A stretch of 64,000 nt of DNA from positions 22,453,579 through 22,517,578 of the forward strand of contig NC_079517.1 of assembly GCF_000801105.2 (NCBI RefSeq), read 5' to 3'. The position numbers and the translations under genes are program-made. Origin of the DNA: Raphanus sativus (lineage: Eukaryota > Streptophyta > Magnoliopsida > Brassicales > Brassicaceae). Positions 11,356-22,700 of this stretch are shown piece after piece. The notes beneath the pieces are model-generated. The model was not told where the DNA came from and made no database searches. It saw only the letters and a program-made list of their open reading frames with translations. Numbering within the stretch: position 1 is the stretch's first letter; every line of letters begins with the position of its first letter.

Positions 11356-12160
11356 CCACTTGAAAAACGTTTTTACAAATCTTTTAAATATATAAAATAA
11401 TTTGAAACTTATACAAGATTTATCATAAAAACAGGAAACAACTGTTTTAATTATTTTTACAAACTTTCAATTTGTTTTTGATTTTTTACAAATTTTAAAA
11501 TATATTTAGTTATTTTTGAACTATTTAAAACAATATTTGTCATTTGGATTCTTAAAACTATTTTCATAATTTTGAAGTATTTTATCCAAATTTATTATTT
11601 TTAAAAATATTTTTCTATTAATATATATATTTAGTGTTATAAATATTTTAAAAACATTTTATAAATTTTCTATTTTAAAATTTAATATTCTTTTTAAACT
11701 TTGTTAGTTTTATTTATGATTTTTATTTGTATATTTTAAACATATTTATTAATTTTTATATAATTTAAAACTTTTTTATAGTTTTATTTATATTTTCGTA
11801 ATTTTTTTTTAAATATTTATTTCACATAATTTTTTTTTAAATACTAAGAATATATTTTTTTGTAGATATTTCAAATTCCCGACGGATTTGATTCCAGTGA
11901 CTTTCCAATAAACATTTCCCAACGTATTACTTTGATAGGAATCCGGTAGGTATTTTCCCGACGTAATTCCGATGAAAATTCCCGATGAATCTTGTGCGTT
12001 AGTAATCCGTTGGAAAATTTGACAGATTTTTGTTTCATGGCGCTCAAGTACCGGCGAATGTGTTCGTCGGAATTTTCTCGGGATTGCAAGTCCCCGATGA
12101 ATTTCCAACGGCTTTCTCCGTCAAGATTCGTGTGTTTTCTTCTAGTGCTCATCCTCTCGG
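11356..12160. other. AT-rich block, then degenerate CCGACG-type subterminal repeats
   Basis: 11356-11860 is AT-rich with no gene. 11870-12110 carries repeated words of the form TTCCCGACG / CCGATGAA / CCGTTGGAAA, the style seen in subterminal regions of Brassicaceae DNA transposons. No CACTA terminus or TSD was found, so this is at most a fragment. Short ORFs here are judged spurious. Confidence 0.35.
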
Positions 12161-12341
12161 GTTCCTGGTGATCGTGCACTTGATGTTTCTTCATGACTAT
12201 ACCAATGCTCTTTGGGCTAGTTTTTGACATTTGTGCCTTTTCTTTGGTTTTAGCTTGGTACGAACTTGACTGGTCTTGTGTCAGCCGCTCCAAATCCTTC
12301 ATACCCGAGCCCTCTGGAGGTCTTCTCATGTATTATCAAAC

Positions 12342-13740
12342 TCAGAATATTGTCAGTAAGTATTCTGACAGTCTTGTAATGATCCTCCAATGTGTCTTAT
12401 AGTTCAGACGACTTCTTTTCTCAGTTTGCACTTCCTTCTCAAGTATGTCAACCCTTGTAGCAAGATGGAGTTTCTCTCTCTTTATACTTGTGTTGCTTAG
12501 ATCCATCTTCCTTTCATGATATAGCTCTTTCCTAATATTTACGACGGTTTCCTCCAACCAGACTTTCTCGTTCTTCTGACAAAGATTCTCCTTCCCTATA
12601 TGGATCAAGGTCTGACATAGCTCTGGATAATCACCTGCTATGTCATCATCAGCTACAGATTGATGGTCTTCTGAGTCCGTTTTGCCTTCCACAAACTTTG
12701 TGATCCCAATGAAGGCTACCAAATTGTTTAGTTCCTCTTCCTTATTGTCTTCTTCAGAATCCTCTTCACTGATTCCATTCATTGACTACTTCTCATGGCA
12801 TCTCTTTTGATCATTAATAAACTCAAGTTGTGTATGGCCAATACCCTTGCATCCAAAGCATTTGATGTCCCTTCTTCTCACAGTGGGACATTCGGTTTTG
12901 TGGTGTCCAAAACCTTTGCACTCATGACATTGCACATATGATTTCTTGTCACCTTTTTCTATTTCTGATGGACTTCTCAGTTTCTGTCACATGTCTTGAT
13001 GAATTTTTGTTTCTTTGAACCTGCTCAACTCTGCGTAGTACCCTGTTTAATCTTCTGATGATTAGACTGAATGGGTCATTGTCCTATTCTTCATCCTTTG
13101 TGAGTTCTAGTGACACAAGAGAAATTCTCTTTCCTTTCTTGCCTTCATCCAGTTCCATATCATGAGCTCTGAACATTCCAACCACTTCATCAAACCCGAA
13201 CTCGTCAGTGTTGAATGAAACTGAGATAGTAGCTTTGTAAGCAGTGTATTTGGCAGGAAGACACCTCAAGAATTTTTTAGCCAATTTCTTGTCCTTCAAT
13301 CTTTTCTCAAAGAGTTAAGGATTCATGAGCTATTCCACGGAACTGCGAGCTGAATTCTTCAATCAACTCATGTTCCCCCATCTTCAGATTTTCAAACTTA
13401 GATGCAAGATAATTCATTCGTGAGCTTTTTACCTTTGAGGTTCCTTCTAAGTGATTTTCTAAAATATCCCATGCTTCCTTAGCTGTCGCACATCCTTGAA
13501 TCAGTTTGAATTTCTTCTTGGTAATGCTTGCATGTATGGCAGACAGTGCTCTTGAATTAAACTTTGCCAGCTTCAGTTCTGTTTCAGTCCAGTCTTCTTC
13601 TGGTTTGTTGGATTCAACGCCATTTTCATCTTTGACCTTTGGCTCAATCTATCCATTCATGACCGACTTCCAAGCCATGGCATCAATTCCTCGAATGATT
13701 GATCTCATCCTCAACTTCCACAGTCCATAGTTGAACTAAG
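12342..13740 (-). pseudogene. Ty1/copia-type gag relic (UBN2 domain, zinc knuckles)
   Basis: Read on the minus strand from about 13740 it shows, in changing frames: a start-like region YGLWKLRMRSIIRGIDAMAW; a UBN2 gag core (AWDILENHLEGTSKVK, LASKFENLKMGEHE, KKFLRCLPAKYTAYKATI at 13084-13299); then a CX2CX4HX4C zinc knuckle CHECKGFGHHKTEC (about 12920-12965) and a second one, CFGCKGIGHTQLEF, whose last Cys is Phe. It ends with an acidic, coiled-coil-like tail (12342-12782, 146 aa). Several stops and frameshifts break it. No protease or pol follows below 12340 and no LTRs were recognised. Either a truncated retroelement or an old gag-only copy. Confidence 0.75.
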
Positions 13741-15310
13741 ACAGCCTTTGTTTACCTACCCCTTCTTGTTGAGAAGCCTAAAGTTCTAGAATTATCCCGA
13801 TAGAGGTTTAAAGCAAAGCCAGCCGCAAGATAGTAGTTTCTCCAGTCTGGAACATTCATCTAAGTATTGAGATGGGTCTCGGTTAAGGATTGTAACTTTT
13901 GAGTGTGTGTTTAGCGCCTGGAAAAAAGAGTATTGAATGACACATTGCTAGGTTGTGCGTTTATAAATATGATCATATGATAATGATTGATGCTTGTGAA
14001 ATGTATTGGGTTATATCATTTGGCCTCGGCAGGGGGTGTATAACATGTTTATGATATATTGTTGTTGTGATGCATATACTTGTGTGACAGTGTTATATCG
14101 TTTGGGACTCGGCTCAGAGAGAATAGCATTATTGAGCATGTTGTAAAAAACCCTAAAGCCACAAACTTCCGGTTAGAATCGGGTGGAGTATCCGACAACC
14201 GGGTGGAGTCTCGTGAGACATTGGCGTCCACTCGAGGCCAGTGCCTTGTCCGACGCTCACCAAAATTAGGTTTGGGCAGGACACAAAGACACGTGTGATA
14301 GGGCTAGCTACCCTCAGCCATGTAGCTGCATGACTATCAAATTTTTAGACTTTGTGTCTGAAGTTGAGGTGTTCAATACATGATGGACTTTGTATCGGGT
14401 TGGAGACAATGGCAAGAGGCATGAATCGTCGATCTATGAAGATCTAACCACTCTTGAAAGAGATAATTGAATATCTGATTTAATAACTAGCACATTAAAT
14501 TGTCAATAACTGAGAATCCTGATAAAAAATTTACAGTAAACTAAAGAGGATCTTTATAAGCGCTGAAATGGAAACTTGGTCACATTTGAAAGACAAGAGT
14601 GGGGCTCTTTACTTTGAGGACTGATTCTTGTTAATTCATCGAGATCGACTTTGTTTCTCATAATGAACTGGGAGACTTATTGTTGGAGATGAATTACATC
14701 ATTTGACAAAAACCATCAAGTAAAAGGAAGTCGGTCCAATAAAGGAGGGACAGTCAAAGGGAGAAAGAGTAACTTAGAAAGAAAATGAAAGAAGTTATAT
14801 ACATAATAAAGATACATAGTCCCAAGAGGAGACATTGACAATAGTACAGAGTTAGTCTGCACAATAACTAAGAGTATTCATAACTTTATTGTTCTTGTTG
14901 AATTCATTGCTTTGACGAGTTCATCATCTTTTCTCTTGTAATTAAATCTTTGATTTCTCAGAAACGTCTTTCAAATAATTTACTATAAAATATGTGCTTA
15001 TATTTCCAATTCAGATTGAACACCATCTAATGCTAGATATTTTACGTAACAGCCGACACTATAATTAACTGAAAGTGTTTAACTGAAATAGTAATTAACA
15101 TGTTATAAACAAATACCATTATTCATTCATATCACAAATGTTAAAGCTGAACATTGAACTTTTTATTATCAAACGCGTTACACTTTAATTAGATGCAAAA
15201 CAGCAAAACGCGATAAGGACACGGAAATAGCAAAAGCGAAAAACAATTAAACGGATTCATAATATTGGTCAAAATAAAGATGTTCAAAATAGTTAAAACG
15301 GAATGAGATC
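13741..15310. other. Intergenic / decayed repeat sequence
   Basis: No supported gene. Two similar words about 80 bp apart, GTTATATCATTTGGCCTCGGC (near 14010) and GTTATATCGTTTGGGACTCGGC (near 14091), and a following segment near 14150-14340 look like a decayed LTR. A TGTTGGAGATGAATTACATC string at about 14681 resembles a copia LTR start. Neither could be bounded. Confidence 0.35.
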
Positions 15311-15331
15311 GTCCATATGTAATTTTTTGTA

Positions 15332-15337
15332 TATAAA
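15332..15337 (+). promoter_or_regulatory. TATA box of the S1-family gene
   Basis: TATAAA within TGTATATAAATATG, about 80 bp upstream of the ATG at 15418, a normal plant spacing for a short 5' UTR. Confidence 0.65.
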
Positions 15338-15417
15338 TATGTGCATGGTGCCTCTTAATTATCTACAAATTACTATAAAAGAATTATAGAAGACGGTCAT
15401 TTCGACCAGCCAACAGA

Positions 15418-15816
15418 ATGACTCGCCTCTCTTGTTTTCTGCTCGTTGTTGGATTGTGCGTTGGGCTGAGTAACGCAAAATGGAATGAGAAAAACTCTGT
15501 ACACTTCAAGAACTCTCTTGGTCGAAATAATATCTTGAAGATTAATTGTATATCAAACGACGACGATCTAGGCTTCCATTTTTTGCGGCCTGGAGAAACC
15601 TACGAATTCAGTTTTCATGATAGTGTTTTTAAGACAGAATTTTTCTGTGACCTATGGCAAGGGCCTAATTTCAAGTTCCATGCAGGGTTCACAGGATATG
15701 AAGGTGGTGGTCTCATAGTTCATTATGGTAAACAAAACTTTTGGGATGCTAGAGAAGATGGAATTTACTTCACACATGGCCAAAAAACGCCCAAGTTAGA
15801 GTATAATTGGGAATAA
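15418..15816 (+). CDS. Plant self-incompatibility S1 (SPH) family secreted protein
   Basis: An intact single-exon ORF of 132 aa. Residues 1-20 form a clear secretory signal (hydrophobic core CFLLVVGLCVGL, likely cleavage after SNA). The mature part follows the S1/SPH plan: HFKNSLGRNNILKINC, then CISNDDDLGFHFLRPGETY, EFSFHDSVFKTEFFC, and the closing FWDAREDGIYF. Family members are small apoplastic proteins; the founder is the poppy stigma S determinant, and most Brassicaceae members have unknown roles. Only two Cys remain in the mature part (44 and 77); the second Cys pair that usually precedes the W-x-x-R-E-D-G-I-Y motif is absent (YGKQNFWD here). The first ATG is used: it opens the signal peptide and lies downstream of a TATA box. 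AATAAA overlaps the stop region. This is the only intact host-type gene seen. Family assignment is confident; expression is unknown. Confidence 0.9.
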   Translation: MTRLSCFLLVVGLCVGLSNAKWNEKNSVHFKNSLGRNNILKINCISNDDDLGFHFLRPGETYEFSFHDSVFKTEFFCDLWQGPNFKFHAGFTGYEGGGLIVHYGKQNFWDAREDGIYFTHGQKTPKLEYNWE

Positions 15817-15861
15817 AATTGGCTCACTTTTCTTTTAAATTCACTTCACACATGGCCAAAA
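15767..15861 (+). repeat. 19-bp duplication of the S1 gene's 3' coding sequence
   Basis: ACTTCACACATGGCCAAAA occurs at 15767-15785 inside the coding region and again at 15843-15861 just after the stop. The 76-bp offset suggests a small tandem duplication or slippage. Confidence 0.85.
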
Positions 15862-17797
15862 GTAATTAGTTTATTTTGCATTGTGAAAGGATACCTTTTT
15901 CATAAATTATCAAAGGCACCTTTATAATATGTCTTGTTTGTATGATTTAAAAATCGTCATCCATCATCTAAGATAATCTCAGTTGATCCAATCTGAGAAG
16001 GTTTTAAAACATAACAGATCGTCACTTCTCAAAAGTCAATGTCTTATCCTCATTTGTGGTATTCGAACCAAAATAAATGGGCTAAATGTAAGGCTTCAGA
16101 ATTCGTTTCTGACAAAAAGTATTACATTTTCTAGTTGTTCTGCTGAAGACGTTCACCAGAATAACATGATGTTATATTGTTTCCATTAGCATGAGATTAT
16201 TTTCTCAATTGTTAAATTAAGTCGGTGATTTTGGATATTCGGATCGGCTTAGGTAAAACCTGTTTGGTTACAAGTAAATCGAATATAGAGAAACTATTTC
16301 CATACAGTACCGGGTAATATTTTAGTTCGGATCCAGATCGGTTTCCACCGTTTCCGGATCTAGAATTTTAAACCCGAAATATTATACTTTTATCTATTTT
16401 ACTGTGTCTTTTTAGTTAATAAATAAATTGTGTATATGTTAGTAATACGAAAGTAATTACAACAAAGTTGAAATAGTCTAGTTGTATTGCTTCTATTTTT
16501 TCATTCTCCCAATCCAAGTTCGACTCAAGTACATACAATTATGTGTCCTTTTTTATATAGACTTTGGTTCAAACGCATACCCAATCAGTAAACAGATCAG
16601 AAAAGAAATGAACCGATACTCATGGACAATCATAATAATACTTTTTGGATAAATTGGGTTATACCGAACCGAATCGGTCCATTTCAAATCAGATCCGGTT
16701 TGGATAATCGATTCCATTTGAAGTTCAAGATGGGTGATTTGAAAAACTTAATAAAGTTAAAATTTTGACAAAGTATTAAATTAGGAAATATCTCACACCA
16801 TTTATTTATACTGGAATAATTTAGTATATAAAGGATAATGCCCATGATGCCAGTTACTAGATCACCAGATGACTGGAGCTCCATCAATCGTGCCGCTTAA
16901 GTCACTAATAACCCAACCACGATATATGTATCTTTAAAGGAGTATATCTTTTTACCCAAGAAAGATAAACAATCAAATTAGTTTCTCTCCCCCAAAAAAG
17001 TTGAACTATCTCAAAGGATCACACGAGGATCACAAAGATGTTCTCTTTCTCACACTTCCCATATTTGTACCCATTTGCATGCAGACTCCTAAACTCTTTC
17101 TTCTTCTATTTGCACACGGCCTTGATGCATTTCAACCATGCTAGAAGGTCCCAAGACATCAAAAATACATGAAAAACTATAAAGTTACAATAGCCCTAAG
17201 ATTTCGCTACTTTTGGCCGATATCATAAAGCTCCAATAGCTAGTTTCTTTGAAGTTTAAGGTCTTTTATATTTATCATTGAATATTTTGTGTCTTTATTT
17301 ACATGTAAGATTATTGGGCTGTTAGAACTTCCTAGAGGCCAAGCCTATTGAAAATTTGATGACACTCATTGACCATTGAAAATAATAGAAATGGTTTTCT
17401 TTTCACAAAGCTTGCATTTTTTGTGCTCTTATTTCTTCAATGTGTGATTCACTAGATAGCATGAAGCCTGTGGATTAAGTTTATTGAGAGATTCTTTGTC
17501 TGTTCCAATTATTGAGCGAGTCATTGTCCTTCACCATATATCTCTACCATTATCCCACCTTCAACAAGTAAAGGCTTGTAATTTTCTGACATCAAGTGAT
17601 CTAAGGTAAGGTGGATGCAAAAATTGTATCAGTATCCCTTCGTTTAAAAGGCTAAGGTAAACAATATGGTGTATTGGAGACTTGGAGTCGACTGGATTAT
17701 GTTAGGATTGAGTTTAGGTTTAAGATAGCGATTCACTGATTGACCGGTATAATAACTTGTTTTTTTGCTTAAATAAACTTTGTATTTTTTTGTTGAT
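15862..17797. other. Intergenic, no gene recognised
   Basis: AT-rich sequence. Around 16225-16390 and 16660-16720 there are GGATCGG/CCGGATC/ATCGGTCC words in opposite orientation that could be the ends of a decayed MITE, but no clear TIR or TSD was found. Short ORFs have no recognisable features. Confidence 0.4.
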
Positions 17798-17800
17798 TTA

Positions 17801-18414
17801 GGGCCTGACTGGTGTAACCTCAGCGGTTGCGGTTGCGGGAGTTTGCGGGTGCGGGTGGTTGCGGTTTTAAGCGTTTTCTAGAGATTTATACGACTGACAC
17901 AACTGTTAGAAATTGTTGCGTTTGCGGGACTCTTATGACTGGTAAACTATCAAACGCAATATATGTTAAATAATAATTTTAACAATATTTACATTTTATA
18001 TAATTATAAAAATATTAAAATAATAATAATATAATAAATATAAAATTTATATTTATAAAATCATATTATTAAATTTTAAAAATTTATAGAAAATATTTTG
18101 GTTTTAATTTTTTTATAATATAAATTGAAATATAATATGTATACATTTTACAATTTCTATTATTTTAATTTAAAAATTTTATTGGATATTTTTAGTATTA
18201 TTTTTATTTATTTTGTTTTTAAAGAAAAAAAATTTACCCTCCCGCAACCGCCCGCAACCGCAAACGCTAGCTGGAATCAGCTTTTGATTTTAAGAGGTTC
18301 GGAGCGGTTTGAAACGATTTGTAGCGTTTTCTGTGATTGTTTCGAAACGCCAACAACCGCTATGAACCGCAAAATCTGCGTTTGCGGGTGGTAGCGGGAA
18401 AACCAGTCAGCCCC
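17801..18414. mobile_element. PIF/Harbinger-like non-autonomous element
   Basis: Termini GGGCCTGACTGG (17801) and CCAGTCAGCCCC (18414) are imperfect inverted repeats, flanked by the 3-bp duplication TTA (17798-17800 and 18415-18417), the TWA target typical of PIF/Harbinger. Subterminal regions at both ends are rich in GCGGTTGCGGG / CCCGCAACCGC words, while the centre (17940-18235) is very AT-rich. No transposase is present. A degraded relative lies at 60024-60310. Confidence 0.75.
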
Positions 18415-18417
18415 TTA

Positions 18418-18779
18418 GTCAGAAAAAATAGTTTTATGTCTTTATACTTTCTTGTGTTTCAAAAATTTCTTTATACTTTAATAATATCTCTTACCTCGTA
18501 CAGAGAATAAGTTTTTGGAAATTTGTTAAAATAAAACAAAAAACAACTACATTGTCTATTTGGCATAAATATTTTTTTGGTCCATTTTGAAATTAGGATA
18601 TCTCTCGCCTACTTTAAAAAAAAATCATATAAAATATTGTAAGAAGTCATAAAAATATGTAACATTATACATAATGTATATAACAAGAAGCAATCATATT
18701 AAAAATATTTTGGTTTAATGATTATTAGTAAAACACAATTTAATTTTTTGATATATGGATAGCAGAAATCTCAAACTAC
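18418..18779. other. AT-rich spacer, no gene recognised
   Basis: Between the Harbinger-like element and the Helitron remnant; nothing recognisable. Confidence 0.5.
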
Positions 18780-18910
18780 TGTCTACATGCTGATATGTAT
18801 CGACATTCCAGAAATCTATCAATCAAGTCCAACTCAAGCTGCTGTATTTTTTTCTCTAGCTCTGGTTTGTTTTTACTCCCAGACTGTTCAAGCAGAATCA
18901 TTTCTCGGTC
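18780..18910 (-). pseudogene. Helitron Rep gene fragment, downstream of copia insertion
   Basis: On the minus strand this encodes IDRFLECRYISAC, the conserved segment that follows the Rep catalytic region in plant Helitron proteins. It is the direct continuation of the gene at 24575-26455, separated from it by the copia element; the TSD ACACC is shared. The coding similarity stops near 18780, so the rest of Rep and the whole helicase are missing. An in-frame stop also lies near the junction. Confidence 0.75.
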
Positions 18911-18915
18911 ACACC

Positions 18916-19424
18916 TGTGAGGATTGTGGTGTGTGACCTATTACAGCAATCCTCGAGTATGGGCCTCGGCCCAATTGCATCCTAACAAACGGTGAAACAG
19001 AAGAAGTGAGAAGCTGGACCTCGGTGATTGAAAGCGGCCCAAGAGAAGATTAGACTTACTGATATAAAGTCTGCAGTAAAGGTTGTTATGTAACAACCTT
19101 CTTCCTCTTCTCATCATCGAGCTCTCTGAAACTGTAGAGTCAAGAGGTTAGTTGATCTTCTGTAAATCAAAGATACACAGAGAATAGTGAATTACCAGGT
19201 CCCGTCCTGAAGGAGATGTACCCAGAGATTGACGGGGAACTCTAAAACTTGCTTGTGTTGATCGCTTTAGATTCTTTCTCTTCGTTCTCTTTACGTTTGA
19301 CACACGAGTGATCGAAGTCGCGATTCGTTTGTTCGTGAGTGATCCTGCGAGAGATAACATTAGAGAGTTAGAGATCGTACAAAGTAGCCGATACGGAGGT
19401 GGATCTCGCACCGGATCTTCTACA
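18916..19424 (+). repeat. 5' LTR of the copia element
   Basis: TGTGAGGATT .. TTCTACA. Contains TATAAA at 19063-19068, the likely promoter, then a 10-bp-arm hairpin at 19079-19100 (AAGGTTGTTA / TAACAACCTT, 2-nt loop). Both are conserved in the 3' LTR. Confidence 0.95.
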
Positions 19425-19426
19425 AT

Positions 19427-19438
19427 TGGTATCAGAGC
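19427..19438 (+). promoter_or_regulatory. tRNA-Met primer-binding site
   Basis: TGGTATCAGAGC, two bases after the 5' LTR, complementary to the 3' end of initiator tRNA-Met as in most plant copia elements. Confidence 0.92.
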
Positions 19439-19708
19439 TTCATTAGAGCTAAGGAGAAGAAGATTCAAGGAGATCGGAAGATCGGGAAGGAAGTAGAACG
19501 AGCCAGTTCTATGAGGAAGGGAATACACGAAGATCACTGCAAATTCAATCGATCGATCATTCTCAAGATCGAGTTCAATAAAGGAAGTCTCTAGATCTAA
19601 GTTTTCTTCTCGATCGTTTAGCGTTATATTGTGATCGGACGGACTCTGTGGATTGGTATCTTTGTTATCTGCAGGTAACAAGGAACAAGAAGGATCTACA
19701 AGTTCGAC

Positions 19709-22700
19709 ATGGATCCAACGCGTGGGAAGTTCGAGATTGAAAAGTTCGATGGGAAAGGGGACTTCGGCTTATGGAAGTTCAAGATGGTAGCGCAGCTTGA
19801 GATTCAAGGCTTGCTGTCAGTCTTGAAGGAAGAGGAGGAAGATGCATCCACGTCTGATGGAGGGAAGAAGGAAGATGGTACTGAGGCCAAGAAGGACCTG
19901 AAGAGAGCAGATAAAGACTTACGAGTTCGAAGCTTGTTTAGTATCAGCTTGAGTGACGTGATTCTGAGGAAGATCATGAACGAGACGTCAGCACTAGGGA
20001 TGTGGAAAGCTCTAGAAAGAGACTACCAGACGAAGTCACTGCCAAACAGAATCTACCTAAAGAAGAAGTTCTCATGCTTCAAGATGGAGGAGGATAAACC
20101 TATGGAGGAGAACTTTGATCAATTTCAAAAACTGGTTGCGGACTTAGCAAGCATCAAGATTGACATCTCAGACGAGGATCAAGCGACACAACTACTCTCT
20201 GGATTGCCACAAGCCTACGAGCCGTTAGATCATACTATGGAACAGGGAGAGACACTCTAACAGTAAATGAGGTGATGACAGCAGCTTACTCCAAGGAGGT
20301 GGAGTTGAAGCAGAAAGGATCTACACACAAGGGTAGATCATCAGAAGGCTTATACACGGAGTCAAGAGGGAGATCAACAGCAAGAGGCGAATCAGGGGGA
20401 AGTAGATCGTGGAGGAACAAGGGAAAGGACAAGTACAGATCAAAGTCAAGAGGAAAGACTCCAAACAAAACAGATAAATCCTGTTGGGTTTGCGGAAGCG
20501 AAGGACACTGGAAGAGAGATTGTCCAGAGAGAAAGAATTATTCTCAAGATAAAAAGCCACAAAGCTCAGCCAGTGTTGCAACATACAACCTTCCAAAGCC
20601 AATAGCACTTACTGCTAGCTTGACTGTTCTACAAGACGAGTGGGTATTAGACTCGGGATGTACCTTTCACATCACACCAAGAAGGGAACTTCTAACGGAG
20701 TTTGAAGAATTTGATGGCAACAAGGTGATGATGGGAAATAACACGTTCTGCATGGTTCGAGGAATGGGGAAGTTGACGATAGACAATCCAGACGGTTCAG
20801 TTGTTACTCTAAGCAATGTCAGATACATACCGGAGATGGGAAGGAATCTTATTTCCTACGGTCAACTAGAGCAATCAGGTTGCAAGTATAGTGGACAAGA
20901 CTACATGGTTCACTTCTACAAGGGGAACAAGAAGGTCCTATCTGGAAAGTATATCAATGGACTGTACTATCTTCAAGGCAACGTCAGAAGAGCTGAAGTA
21001 AACTCAGCAAAGGAACAAGTTGATCTCACAAGGCAATGGCACACAAGGCTTGCACACATGAACATAAGATCTATGGAAGTGTTAGCAAGGAAAGGTCACT
21101 TGAAGAGAGAAGAAGTGGGGAAGCTGGAGTTTTGTGAGTCATGTGCAATGGGAAAATCACACAAGCAAAGCTTCCCAAAGGCCAAGCACGTCTCCAAAGA
21201 GATTCTTGACTACGTTCACACAGATCTTTGGGGATCTCCAACTACAACAGAGAGCTTATCAGGGGCTCATTATTTCCTAACTCTCACTGATGATTATTCT
21301 AAGAAAGTTTGGATATATTTTCTCAAAACTAAAGATGAGGTGTTCTCTTGTTTTGCAGAATGGAAGTTGTTGGTGGAGAATCAAACGGGAAAGAAAATAA
21401 AGTGCTTAAGGACCGACAATGGGTTGGAATTCTGTAACCAAAGGATGGACAAGCTATGCAAGGAATCAGGGATCAAGCGTCACAAGACCTGCTCGTACAC
21501 GCCGCAGCAGAATGGGGTCGCCGAAAGGATGAACCGGACTATTATGGATAAAGTGAGAACAATGCTGCATGAGGCTGGCTAGAAGGGATTTACTGAGCAG
21601 AAGCAGCGTCTACAGCCGTGTACTTGATCAACAGATCGCCAAATGCTTCCATTAACTTCGAAATTCCAGAGGCAAGGTGGATGGGGAGTGATCCAGAGTA
21701 TCAACACTTGAAGAGTTTTGGGTGCATTGCGTATGTGCATCAGGTCAGAGAGAAGATAAATCCAAGGGCAGCAAGAGGAATTTTTCTGGGATATGCTCAA
21801 GGAACAAAGGGATTTCGAGTGTGGTTACTAGAAGAAGAAAAGGTCATCATTAGCAAAGACGTTTTGTTCAATGAAGACAGATTCTTTAAGGATCTCAAGA
21901 AAGAGGAAAAACAGGAGGTCGTTCATAAGGAGTCCGAAGTAAAGGAAGCTAAAAGGAAGGTTACCTTTAGCAGCAAGCTAGAGGAGTTTGAAGGAGAGAG
22001 TTCTGATTCAGGTGGAGTACACGAGGAAGGATCGTCAGAGACTCAAGAGGCAACAGAACCAGAAGAAGAAGCTCAGAATGACTCAGAAGAAGAAGAAACT
22101 GGGCAGACACAAGACTTGGGAAACTACTTACTAGCAAGAGACAGAGAAAGAAGAACGATCAAGCCACCATCTAAGTTCGAAGATGCTGACTTCTTGGCTT
22201 ATGCTTTGGCAAGTGCTAAAGATCTGGAGTTGGATGAGCCAAGAAGTTATGCAGAGGCCAAGCGAAGTAAGGATTGTAGACTTTGGACAGGGGCATCAGA
22301 TGAAGAAATGATCTCGCTGGATAAGAATGAAACGTGGGATTTGGTTGAGAGACCAAAGAATCAGAAAGTTATCGGATGCAAGTGGATCTACAAGCTGAAA
22401 CCAGAGATACCAGGAGTTGAACCACCACGATACAAGGGCAGGTTGGTGGCTAAGGGGTATGCTCAAATAGAAGGGATAGACTACAACGATGTGTTTGCTC
22501 CTGTAGTTAAACACGTCTCCATACGCATTCTTCTATCGGCTGTGGTGAACTACGACTTGGAGTTAGAACAACTCGATGTGAAGACGGCGTTTCTACACGG
22601 AACTCTCAAGGAAAGGATATATATGGAACAACCAGAGAGTTATGTGCAGAAGGGAAAGGAAGACAAGGTGTGTCTTCTGAAGAAGTCCTTATATGGACTC

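Noticed and set aside
14000..14340. Possible complete LTR or tRNA-like structure
   Set aside because: Repeated words exist, but neither TG..CA ends, a TSD nor A/B-box pairs could be confirmed.
19148..19681. 177-aa minus-strand ORF over the copia 5' LTR and leader
   Set aside because: It is antisense to LTR/PBS/leader and is partly repeated in the 3' LTR; no domain.
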